A stretch of DNA of 64,000 nucleotides from Gonatopus flavifemur (taxonomy: Eukaryota; Arthropoda; Insecta; Hymenoptera; Dryinidae). Location of the stretch: positions 186,001 through 250,000 of the forward strand of contig JAFFJZ010000044.1 of assembly GCA_018340375.1 (NCBI GenBank). The letters run 5' to 3'. Below the pieces are notes generated by a model that was not told the DNA's origin, searched no databases, and saw nothing but the letters and a program-made list of their open reading frames with translations. The position numbers and the translations under genes are program-made. This document shows positions 55,007-64,000 of the stretch, piece by piece (position 1 is the first letter of the stretch; each line of letters starts with the position of its first letter).

Positions 55007-55251
55007 CCCGTGTGGATAAAAATTCGTATGACAACGATCTCGCCCAAAATCTGGCATCAAGCTTACTAAAATATCGGATTCATTTGGCAAAGATCTGGTG
55101 AAAGTCTTTTTACAAAGTATGGCGTTTGGGACTCTCCCATACTCCCAACATACTTTTTTCAGTCTCTTAAAAGTATGGGACAGTCCCAAACCCCATACTT
55201 TGTAAAAAGATCTCTCCGCGATCGTTGCCATACTAATTTTTTTCACGCGGG
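55007..55251. repeat. Foldback element, CCCGCGTGAAAAA type, AT flanks
   Basis: Left CCCGTGTGGATAAAAATTCG; right, reverse-complemented, CCCGCGTGAAAAAAATTAG. Both continue GTATGnCAACGATC. AT borders both ends exactly. The interior has TTTTTACAAAGTATGGnGTTTG arms around a short loop. Confidence 0.8.
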
Positions 55252-55675
55252 ATGGTATATAGCTGATCCTTATTACAAAAAGTTTTATTAGTATAGGAAT
55301 CAACCAATAAATATGTACTAAGACATATACTGAGTGAACGAATGAAAAATTTCACACTGCATGAAACTGAATGATTCAGGATGAAACTACTTATAATACC
55401 AAGTCTACAAATTCAAACTGATGGCAGTGATTGATGTATTTTTTCATAGTTTTGTAATTATGAATATGTTCAATTCGTTTCCTGAGATTACAAGAAATTA
55501 GCAAATACAATTCACAAATGTCGATTTTTTTCCTCATTCTGCAGTCCAACAGTAATCACATGTTCGACAAAATATTAGAACATATTTAGTCAACCCCAGT
55601 AAAAATACAATCTGTAAACCATGCAAAGAGTGGGAAATGAGACCAATTTTGTCTCATTTCGGACGTTATTGAACA

Positions 55676-55906
55676 TTCCCAAGTAGCACAACAGGTTAGA
55701 AATGCTAAGAAGGTTCTTTGAAGTTCTGAGTATATTTTATGAACATTCATAGAATCTTCGCATGGGACTGTTGCGGATGAGTATATTCTATGCATATTCT
55801 TAGAATGTATTTTTCGAATTTGTCCAAAACAGTCTCACCTGCACATTCTATGCATGATCTCAGAATCAACGCAGAATGTTTGAAATGTTCTTGTGTTACT
55901 TGGGAT
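55676..55906. repeat. TCCCAAGTAnCACA-ended element
   Basis: Ends TCCCAAGTAGCACAACAG and, reverse-complemented, TCCCAAGTAACACAAGAA. The interior reiterates ATTCTnAGAATnT and CATTCTATGCAT motifs. A relative with TCCCAGGTAGCACACG starts at 62177. Non-coding. Confidence 0.65.
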
Positions 55907-55919
55907 ATGTCTTACGATC

Positions 55920-56360
55920 CTTATTGCTTGGCTCTTACACTACTTTAACTCAATGTCCTAAGAAACAGAATCATCTTTCTTATCACAAATAGTTGGAAAA
56001 AAAAGGATTAAAAAAATAACCAAACTATAAAAAAATACAGAAATTAGTAGATTAGTAGAAACTATACAGAGATAGTTTCATATTGCATCATTTAGTATTA
56101 CGCTTAATAAAATTGTTCATCGATGCGCTTCATACATCCCTTAGGAAAACTCAATGTTACGCTTTGTGAAACTTCTAATCTTCAACTATTCTTTTCAACT
56201 CTACAATTTGGATGCATGATTCTTGAATTCAATGATTTATTCACTTCGCTCTTACAAAATTGTCTCCTGGTCTAATTCAAAGAGAATTTTTGCAATGCCA
56301 AAGAGGTCAACTTCACATAACATCAGAAGTCTTCTGAACGTTTTAGCAACATAACCTAAG
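55920..56360. other. No gene recognised
   Basis: AT-rich spacer without recognised repeats or frames. Confidence 0.35.
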
Positions 56361-56369
56361 TTCTGCGCG

Positions 56370-56745
56370 GCTTGATGTCCGGGGAGTAGGTTTTGATATG
56401 TTCAGAGAACCTCCATTTTTAGTGCACCCGAATACGCTCCCGGTACGTTCTTTTCATCTCACACGGAACGTCCTTGGTATGTTTTCCAAACGTACTTTCA
56501 TGGAAACTAACCTTTACAAACATATGTGTAGTATCGCAGAACGTCATTGACACCTTCATTGAACACATCCCAAAAACGTCGCTTGGTGAAGATAAATAGA
56601 ACATTACGGAACATTTGTATGTCCCTGGGACGTACATGCGACGTTCTTAGAACGTCTTGGGATCTCATTTGAACGTTCTCTGTGTAAGCAAGTACGTTTT
56701 GTGAATGTTTAGAAAACCTCCCGATGCTATCCGGGACATTCTCAC
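56370..56745. repeat. Repeat rich in GAACGT/ACGTTC words
   Basis: Bounded by CCGGGGAGTAGG near 56377 and CCGGGACATTCTCACG near 56732. Contains many diverged GGAACGTTC-type words and pairs such as TCTCACACGGAACGTCC. Probably another TIR element with a reiterated interior; ends not resolved. Confidence 0.4.
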
Positions 56746-56759
56746 GTTTTCATCAAATC

Positions 56760-57690
56760 ACACAATATATTTTATTTCACGTAATTAGGTACTTCTTTTC
56801 AAGTGACATTATGCAACATCTGATCACTTTTAAAGCAGTGTTTGTTTATTAAAATAAACTGTATTGAATTTGATTTTGCCACTCCGCTTTACTGTTGACG
56901 ATCCGTTGCATAGAAAAGTGGAAAACGATTTACTGCGCATATTTTCAGCATGCGTTTCTCAAATTACTCCAGATCCTTAATTTCCAAATCATTGGTGATG
57001 GATATGAAGAAACTTTCAGAACATTTCTATTTCGATATGATTTTCAGATATCAAATCTGAATTTTCAGAAAAAGTCACCTGAATTTTCAGGAAATTTTTT
57101 ACAGTGTGATTTATCGTTTTCGTCAATCAGTTCTCATTTGTGATAGGAGATTGAATATTTGGATTACAATCCGATTCAATGCTTTCATCCTTTCTAATAA
57201 TTTCCAACGAATTCATCTGTGACAGCTAATTCACATTAACTCCAACGTTACTATTTCACTTTCTACTACTAATTTGGCTGAATTCGCCAAGAGGAATGAA
57301 CTAACAACAGTAATTCGTATTCAAGATGCAGTCTGCTATATCAGTACTGCTGTAGACCTCTTTCTTGTTCAAATTTCTTCCCTCTATGAAAAGGGAAATT
57401 ATATATTTATATAAACTCAAAATATTTTCCTTGATTCGTTTCAATCCGTGTCAATCCTGTTTTATTCACATGGATTTATCCATTTTTTCACCTCAATTCG
57501 AAGATCTTGGAAAAACATCTTGACAAAACAAACGATCATTTTGCATTTATAAACCATTTTCACAGAATTCTTGAACAGTCCTCGTTGTGTCAGTAAAAAT
57601 AAATTCAATGTGAATTCAATGAATTTGAAATGAATACATACTGAATGCTCAAATGACCATGGTAAGGAAACCTCTTCGAAATCTCTGGAT
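56760..57690. other. No gene recognised
   Basis: AT-rich. A lone foldback-type terminus (AAATTTTTTACAGTG) lies at about 57093-57107. Nothing coding. Confidence 0.35.
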
Positions 57691-57699
57691 CGTTCCATG

Positions 57700-58212
57700 T
57701 TTTGGGATATTTTTTGGAAGATTCAGAGTAATTTCAGAGAAATCCGATGGAAGCAAAAGAGTTTTTAGATAGTGATGCGTTCTGAATCTCTTTCATTTTC
57801 CTTGAATCTCTCTGAATTTTTCTGATTGAGGCATAAAAACTCTTTGGAATCACTTTAAATCTCTCTCTGAATCCTTTACAATTTCAGTTATTCAGGTTTT
57901 ATAGCTTCCACTGGATTCTTTCAAATCTCTCTGCATCTCTCTGAATCCTTCAGAATTCCTCCCCTCTCCCCCCTGTCTCTGAACCCTGAATTTCTGAATT
58001 CCTGTGAATCCTTTTGTAAAGTTCAACCTTTCTTTAATTCGCCTGTCTCTAAATCTCTCTAAAACTTTCGGAATGCCTCCGAAATTTTTACCAAAAAATT
58101 TTTCTCAATTCATTTCTCACCGATTTTTTCTGAATTCTCCTGAGTTCTTTCAATGTTCAATGCCTGATTCTTTCCCATTCACCTGTCCCTGTATTATTCT
58201 GAATTTTCCCGA
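57700..58212. repeat. Degenerate (TCTCTGAATC)n tract
   Basis: Many diverged CTCTCTGAATCCTT and TTCTGAATT words; low complexity. Interrupted by the element at 58217 and resuming briefly after 58490. Confidence 0.65.
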
Positions 58213-58216
58213 ATAA

Positions 58217-58480
58217 GGCCGGAGACTCATGCTAGCGACCGCCACGTGCGACACCATGGGAAGAAAGAAGAAGGATAATGTTTTCAAGGATGCGGGCCAA
58301 ATCAATGAGAGGACCAGTCATCGAAACCATTGTTTGAAAAGAGAGTGTGATATACGATTCTTTTCAACTGATGGTTTCGATGACTTGTCTTTTCATTCAT
58401 TTGGTCCCCATCCGCTTTCAACTGGAATCTCTTTTCTTCTAATGATGTAGCGCGACAATCGCTAGCACAAGTCTCCGACC
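58217..58480. mobile_element. PIF/Harbinger-like hairpin MITE, 264 bp
   Basis: Ends GGCCGGAGACTCATGCTAGC and, reverse-complemented, GGTCGGAGACTTGTGCTAGC. TAA borders both ends (58214-58216, 58481-58483), matching the TWA target of PIF/Harbinger. Nearly the whole element is one long hairpin: CATCGAAACCATTGTTTGAA pairs with TTCAACTGATGGTTTCGATG around a tiny loop. It sits in low-complexity DNA. Confidence 0.82.
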
Positions 58481-58669
58481 TAACGCTTAATTTTTCTGAA
58501 GTTCCCTGAATCTTTCCGAATCTCTTTGAAACATACAATTTCCAGAAAGATTTTGCTTCCTCGTTTAGAGGGAAGCTTTGTGATCGTTTCAAGGAGCCGA
58601 AAATTTTTTTGTCTTGAAATTAAAAATCTCCTAGACCAAAATGTTCCTCAGAATTCGGGGAACAATTTT

Positions 58670-59740
58670 GTTACCGTGTCTGTCTGTCTGTGTGGCTGTA
58701 GCCCTCCTAAGTTTCGTACGCACATATCTCCCGTTCTGCTTATCCGATCGTTTCGACATTTTTATCACAGTTGTGGACTAGGGTGATAGTGATCCCATAT
58801 AAGTTTCAACCTGATTCATTCAGAAGAATTGGGTGGATGAGAAGAACTCTGACAAAAAATGAACATTTTGCGTACGCGTGTATCTTTGCTTCCTATTATC
58901 CGAATCCGATCAAACTTTAACCACGTTCTAGTCATGACCCGATAGTGGTCCCATATAAGTTTTATCCAAATCGGTTGAAAACTGTGGAAAATTTTTCTTT
59001 GGAATTTGTATTTTTTTTTTTTTAAGCATGCTTCCCTATGTCCATATGATCCGAATGTCTTGGAACTCTAAATATATTCGATTTACGAGATGTTAGTTAG
59101 ATGATATAAATTTCAGGCACATTGGAATTGTGGGGAGTAAAAAAAAAGCAAATCAGGTTCCTTTTTGTCTGTCTATTTGTCTGTGTGTATGTAACAAATT
59201 TGCGAACGTGTATATCTTTTGCTCGTATTATTCGATCGTGATGAAATTTTTACCAGAGTCATGTGCAGTGTTGATAGTGCTTCCATATAAGTTTCAACCT
59301 CATCGTTACAGAAGAACGGGAGGGGTGAGGAGAAATTTTTCGAAAAATCGTGATTTTGCAAACGCGTATATCTCCGCTTCCTATTATCCGATTGCAATCA
59401 AACTTATACCACTGTCTGGTGATGATCCTATAGTGGCCGCATATGACTTTCATTCTAATCGATTGAAAACTGTGGAAATTTTTGTTTCGCGATTCACATT
59501 ATTTCACAATATTTTGAAAGCATGCCTTTCCCATGTCGGTATCATCCAAATGCCATGAAACTTGTAGTATAATCAGTTTACGGGGGATTAGTTGTATGGT
59601 GTGAATTTCAAACTAATCGGAATTGAAGGAAGAAAGTGGTAAGCACTGAGCTTCGAAACAAAATTTGGAAATTTCGTAAACATCGTTAACTTGCGGATAA
59701 CTTCCGTTTCTATCATCCAATTTTCATGAAATTTCCACCA
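58670..59740. repeat. About 480-bp repeat, two to three units, CTGT-led
   Basis: TGTCTGTCTGTG at about 58678 and TGTCTATTTGTCTGTGTG at about 59167 each precede similar sequence (TCCCATATAAGTTTCAACCT / TTCCATATAAGTTTCAACCT; CTTCCTATTATCCGA). A third, shorter unit starts near 59640. Related to the repeat at 4040-4310. Frames are remnants or chance. Confidence 0.65.
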
Positions 59741-60053
59741 CAGCTTTATGCAGTGTTGATCGCAGTCCTATATAAATTTCAACCTGATTCTCTAAGAAAA
59801 ACGGGAAACAGAAAGAAAACATGTATTTTTTTTCAACACAAACGAGGAAGTCATGTGCCAATTGGCAAAGTTTTTAGACATGCCTTTACCAGGGAATTTC
59901 CTATCAAATCGCCATATAGATCCTTTTTGAATATTAATTTGTTCAATGAAAACTCATTTTCAATTCAAAGTGTTCATAATAAATTCACGTTTACGTATGG
60001 GTACCCAATCCACAGGCATTTTTATAATATACCAGACAGCAAACATGCTACAG

Positions 60054-60152
60054 CCCGAGTAGGAATTTGGTAAGGCCAACGTCGGGGCTTTATGAGGCGA
60101 ATAGCTTACCTCATAAGGCCCCGACGTTGGCCTTACCAAATTTCTACTCGAG
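60054..60152. repeat. Near-perfect hairpin foldback, AG flanks
   Basis: The 99-bp element pairs along almost its full length: AATTTGGTAAGGCCAACGTC with GACGTTGGCCTTACCAAATT. Ends CCCGAGTAG / CTCGAGTAG. AG borders both ends. Its size and pairing resemble a miRNA-like or MITE hairpin. Confidence 0.8.
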
Positions 60153-60470
60153 AGTTTATGCAGTTCAAGCTAAAGTAACACACTGGTATGAGAAATCTCT
60201 ATGTATTGGAGGCAACCATCTTTCACGGGGTGAACACGGATAAAGCGTTGACCAAATCCCTGCGTGTTTTTCAATGTGCGAGGTGACCCCATTAAAGATG
60301 GCTGCCACCATAAATTGCTTCAACAATGAAGTCAACAGCTCGCTGTCGAGTTTATATCGTAGAAGTCTGTGACCTAATCATACCATAAACTGTCGGCGGT
60401 TTTCATTATCAACTTTTCAGAAAAAAGTTGAGATCATGTAAAAACTGCATCAAATAAATTCATTCGGACA

Positions 60471-60630
60471 ATTCGAGTAGTTCAAAAGTTCCAAGTACAG
60501 CGCGACCTCTCAACAGGAACGCTCGCTGTCTTTCCCATTCGAATGGTATTTGCCTAGTGGTAAAATGAGAAAGTGAATGTTTTCATTGAGAGGTCGTACT
60601 CGACTTGAAATACTAAAAAAATTCGAGTGC
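60471..60630. repeat. Foldback repeat
   Basis: GCGACCTCTCAAC near 60509 pairs with TTGAGAGGTCGTAC near 60586, and the outer segments (GTTCCAAGTAC / ACTCGACTTGAAA) pair with mismatches. Ends approximate. Confidence 0.5.
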
Positions 60631-60649
60631 CCACACACCCCTAGTTAGG

Positions 60650-61232
60650 GATTGTTCTTAAACTACGTGGCCGATAAAGAGGGATGGGAGGTAAGATGAA
60701 ATGCTAACCCGGGCTATATTGGGGGAGGGAGAGATTTTGTTCCAAGCCACGTGGTTTTCATTTATTCTGTATTCGGAAGAAAATGCTCTATAATCATCCA
60801 GAGAAACGATCAATTTGAATATAAACTGAGTTGATATTTGATTGGATCAAATAAGATTCTACTTATCCATGTGGAAAAAATGTCCGGAAATGTATACAAT
60901 TGTATACAAATCGTACACAAATTGTATACAAATCGTATGCAGTTGTATACAAATTTTGTACAATTTTATACATTTTTGGACATTTTTTTCACATGGGTAA
61001 TTCAAATAAATTTCATTTGAAATCAGACAAAATTTATTGGAATTCTATTAGGGTTATATTTGAATAAAAGTTCATTTGATTGAAATGAATTTAGTTGAAC
61101 GTGGACAACTGCGCTCCCACATGAAGGGGGGGGGGGGTTCTGAGGAAATTCACGATCGAGCCACATAGGAGGAGGGGGAGCATCAAAAAGTCGCGAAAAC
61201 AGGGCCGCGTAGTTTATGGACTTCCCCTTATA
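60650..61232. repeat. TIR element with AAACTACGnGGCC arms
   Basis: Left AGGGATTGTTCTTAAACTAC, then GTGGCC; right, reverse-complemented, GGGGAAGTCCATAAACTACG then CGGCC. This GGTCCATAAACTACG-type end is seen in many insect repeats. A G homopolymer lies at 61126-61137. A smaller foldback (60866-60997) is nested within. Confidence 0.55.
60866..60997. repeat. Foldback element, CCCATGTGAAAAAAA type, TTGTATAC interior
   Basis: Left TCCATGTGGAAAAAATGTCC; right, reverse-complemented, CCCATGTGAAAAAAATGTCC. TA borders both ends. The interior is six or so copies of TTGTATACAAATC-type words. 132 bp. Confidence 0.78.
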
Positions 61233-61488
61233 AACACAATTGTAGTAAAACTTTAGCTGTGTCGACTTCTTAAAACTCACTTTTCCATTTTGAGTTAGTG
61301 AATTTCAGTTTCAAGGATTCAGTTTTGGATATTCTGTTTTGTTCAATACATTATTTCATTTTCTCTATATTGAAGCGATATGGGATTGGATGAAAACCAA
61401 ATTTTTTTTATCGTATATCAGAAGGAGGTTAATATATATCGTCAATGAATTCATTTCGTGCCTCGTCTCTTGAACTTTTTTTTTATTT

Positions 61489-61785
61489 TCACGACTTATA
61501 CGTGTTTAGCTTTTTTGGTCTTCCTTCTTTTTCTTCTTCTTCTTCTTTTCCTTCTTCTCTTTCTGTTTCTTCTTCGTATTCTCCTTTCCTTCTTTTGAAA
61601 CGTAAAAGCGAAGTCGTTACCATTGTTTCTGAATTATTTATTAGATCGATATATAAAACTGGACTAACAGTCTGATTCGTACCGATTGAATGGTCAGTGA
61701 CCGGATGTGATGTGGCTGCTAGTCCTGGGGCAAGATGGCTGGTAACGATAATTACTAGCGTGTTTACGACCAATAAAGCTTTCAT
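61489..61785 (-). CDS. Possible secreted protein with acidic tail (98 aa)
   Basis: Starts at ATG 61785. The first 24 residues (MKALLVVNTLVIIVTSHLAP, then GLAA) are a typical signal peptide with cleavage after LAA. The middle has TVSPVLYIDLINNSETMVTT and a basic run RFKRRKGEYEEE, a possible dibasic processing site. The tail is encoded by a TTC/TCC microsatellite on the plus strand and reads EEEEKEGR-like. The stop is at 61489-61491, followed by AATAAA-like sequence. It could be a real short secretory protein or a chance frame extended by the microsatellite; no homologue known to me. Confidence 0.35.
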   Translation of the reverse strand: MKALLVVNTLVIIVTSHLAPGLAATSHPVTDHSIGTNQTVSPVLYIDLINNSETMVTTSLLRFKRRKGEYEEETEREEGKEEEEEKEGRPKKLNTYKS

Positions 61786-61799
61786 AGTCCACCCCCTCT

Positions 61800-62170
61800 C
61801 TCTATTTCATTACGTGCATCTTTCTCTTTTTTCTTCCTCAGAGGATATGTACCCATACAACACACGTGAAATAAATACATACATACAAAAGTTACGTCGT
61901 CATTATTGGATAGGTTCGTGCATGAGAATTTCACGCATTTCCTTATGCGGATAAACAAGCAGTTGTTTTTCCGGTTTTGTTTAATTTGTTTTCGAATTGA
62001 TATATTATGATGAATAATTTTGCAGAAGATATGAATTCGTCATTGTATTTCTGTAAGAATTACAACATATCAAACATATGGGAGCCGCGATCTTTCCACA
62101 AGTTCATGCGTGAAAATCATCCAGCAATTATGGGAAACGCATGCAATAAGAATTCAGTAATGCATGGAAC
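61800..62170. other. No gene recognised
   Basis: Spacer upstream of the previous ORF. No repeat or coding signal. Confidence 0.35.
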
Positions 62171-62175
62171 AAGAT

Positions 62176-62340
62176 CTCCCAGGTAGCACACGCACGTTCT
62201 AAGAATGTTCTGAGAATATACGTTGAGGATATTCGAATATTCTATGGAGATTCTTATTACGTGCGAATATATTCTACGCACATTCTCAGAATGTTTGAAT
62301 GGGACTGTTTCAAATATTCTCAAAATATGATGCCACGGAT
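62176..62340. repeat. Partial TCCCAGGTAGCACA-ended element
   Basis: Starts TCCCAGGTAGCACACGCACG and continues with AGAATGTTCTGAGAATAT and TATTCTACGCACATTCTCAG words, as in 55676-55906. The opposite terminus is not visible. Confidence 0.5.
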
Positions 62341-62534
62341 ATTGTGGGAATATTAGAAAAAAATGCTGTTAAAATAAGAATTCCCGTCAATATAAACGTC
62401 TGCGTGTCACCGAAAACTACTTCACAATCAATTTTTTCTATCATTAGATATCTGTAATCATGAATGGTTAGCGATATCATGGATTCACATAGATGGATAA
62501 GATACTTATGATCGCAACAGGCAATCATAATATA

Positions 62535-63653
62535 CAGGGTGTCCCATTTTAATCTGTCACTTAGAATATCTCAAAAACGAATAGATTCAGAAGGAAATGT
62601 TCCGGGAAAAAAATGTAAGAATCTGAGGGGGACATCCGATGGTGAACTTGGCTTTGACCTCAGATCCCACTTTCAAGGTCATTCTGAGGTCAACTCATGT
62701 TCTTTAAATGGAATCCCCTATTTTTTACTACCGGTTTAGATTCTACGCTAAAAACCAAGGAACTTTTGTCTCAAACGTTTTTTCGAAATCCCCATAGATG
62801 GCGCTCTAATTGATGAGAAAATGAGAATTCTCAAACCCTCGGGCTGTATCCTGTCTAACATAATGCTCAACTCTTGAGTGTTTCTCATCTCCCGGAAATT
62901 GCCGTCGACATCAGCGTTACCCAATGTGCACCACGAGGAGGTTGCGCGATCGGACTTTACACATCATTGTGGCCCTGAAAAGGGCCGATTGTCTGAACTG
63001 GAGGTATATCTTCGGGGACGCATTAGGCATTCAAAAGATGTTCAAAATATGCGCCGTTTTGCCTTCGACAAAGCGCAATTCTTTTATGAAAGTTTTCTAC
63101 AGTTGCTTGCAACGTAGCAGGTGTTATTGCTGTGCATGCTGTTCTTATTCGATCTTTCATGTCATCGCGTGTTGTTGGAGGTTCACGGAATACAACATTT
63201 TTTATGTAACCCCACAAGAAAAAATCAGGCGTCGTCAGATCTGGCGACCTAGGTGGCCATCGCACAGGTCCTCCACGGCCAATCCACCTTCTGGGAAACT
63301 TCTCGTCCAGAAATTTTCGAACAATTCGCATGTAATGAGGAGGTGCTCCATCCTGTTGGAACCACATCCTTGATCTCACGTCAAGACTTACGTCTTCCAT
63401 AAGAGCAGGGAGTTCAAAATGCAAAAAACGAAGATACTCCGCGCCAGTCAGGTTTCCTTCAAAAAAATACGGCCCTATGATCCTGGAATCTACAATTCTT
63501 CACCGAACGTTCACAGTCCAACGGTGTTGATGATTAATTGTACGGACCCAGTAAGGATTCTGAGCACTCCAATAATGGCAATTGTGCCTATTGAGAATTC
63601 CAACATTGTGAAATATTGCCTCATCAGAGAACATAACGTGATGAGAGAAAGTA
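62535..63653 (-). mobile_element. Second DD41D IS630/Tc1/mariner element, 3' part
   Basis: Begins at TA then CAGGGTGTCCCATTTTAAT, the same end as the 4388 element; subterminal parts are related but clearly diverged. The transposase runs on the minus strand and is cut at 63653 by different sequence, so the 5' part is missing or lies beyond the 63654 insertion. Confidence 0.85.
63023..63653 (-). pseudogene. DD41D transposase, 3' fragment
   Basis: From about 63640 the minus strand reads HHVMFSDEAIFHNVGIL, HNCHYWS and HQHRWTVNV (with one shift near 63425-63470), then FELPALMEDVSLDVRSRMWF, QQDGAPPHYMRIVRKFLDEK, RRWIGRGGPVRWPPRSPDLT and DFFLWGYIKNVVF. The last two catalytic D residues are 41 residues apart, as in the first copy. 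The C-terminus FEHLLNA* at 63023 is complete. The N-terminal DNA-binding part is missing. Confidence 0.85.
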
Positions 63654-63992
63654 CACGGAAAAAAAGGACTTAGGCATATGAGCTATTTTCGCGTAGTTGT
63701 ATAAGAGATAGTTGTGATAATAAATCAAATATCTGTCTGAAATAGTTCGTGAGTTCTCACAACTATTTCTAATATTTCTCACAAGTGAATTATATAGTTG
63801 TGAAAAAGTAGCTGATCGAATAAGAGAAATAGCTACCTGATCTACTTTACTTTGAAATAGTTCGTGGAGCTACTTCTCATTGCTCCCATCGTTACGCACG
63901 TAGTTCCTGCAGCAATGCGAATTTTGTTGAAAACAATCGAAACGCGGTGAACTCTCGCGTTATTCATTGAGGTTACCTGTCGTGGTTACCGT
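63654..63992. repeat. Probable foldback element, CACGGAAAAAAA end
   Basis: Starts CACGGAAAAAAAGGAC after TA, truncating the transposon. The interior repeats AGTTGTGA / TCACAACT and GAAATAGTTCGTG words. A CCGTG then TA at 63988-63994 may be the other end. Same design as the other small foldbacks. Confidence 0.45.
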
Positions 63993-64000
63993 GTATATAT

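Overview
This window looks like repeat-dense nuclear DNA of an arthropod, most likely an insect. The grounds are mariner-family and DD41D transposons, a copia element whose primer-binding site matches an internal fragment of initiator tRNA-Met (as in Drosophila copia), AT-rich spacers, short GT-AG introns of about 54-83 nt, and almost no long open frames outside transposons. A parasitoid wasp or other hymenopteran is plausible but I cannot show it. There is no sign of operons, phage or CRISPR.

Layout. 1-2.9 kb: non-coding DNA with three small foldback repeats. 2.9-4.0 kb: a decayed mariner. 4.39-7.37 kb: a composite of a DD41D IS630/Tc1/mariner element, with an inverted second copy of its own 3' end at the other side. 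7.39-8.29 kb: a 130-bp tandem satellite. 9.9-14.2 kb: a frameshifted LINE (ORF1, endonuclease, reverse transcriptase). 16.56-17.63 kb: a 0.5-kb-arm inverted repeat. 19.0-24.2 kb: a young, nearly intact copia element with 269-bp LTRs and a CATCC target duplication. It sits inside what looks like an exon of a small spliced minus-strand gene. That gene shares a divergent promoter region with a plus-strand transcript whose second exon is itself broken by a 465-bp MITE. 26.9-34 kb: tandem repeats, a hAT MITE, a nearly full-length but broken mariner, and other TIR elements. 34.4-45.1 kb: a large TIR element with an unusual putative transposase, again ending in an inverted copy of its own 3' part. 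A 4.15-kb palindrome and a further MITE lie within its first half. 46.7-47.3 kb: three phase-consistent exons of a host-like gene. 47.4-64 kb: inverted and tandem repeats, many small foldback elements, one possible secreted-protein ORF and a second DD41D copy.

The most interesting pattern is a scattered set of small foldback elements. They share a terminal logic: either CCC(N)xGTG or CACTG/CACGG, followed by an A-run. Each appears to have a private interior built by reiterating its own subterminal motif, and several are flanked by 2-bp direct repeats. They look like one mechanistic class despite having no common interior sequence. The second pattern is that two unrelated DNA transposons share the same architecture, with the 5' end replaced by an inverted, internally deleted copy of the 3' end. 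The coding content is almost entirely selfish; host coding content is confined to three or four small, uncertain genes.
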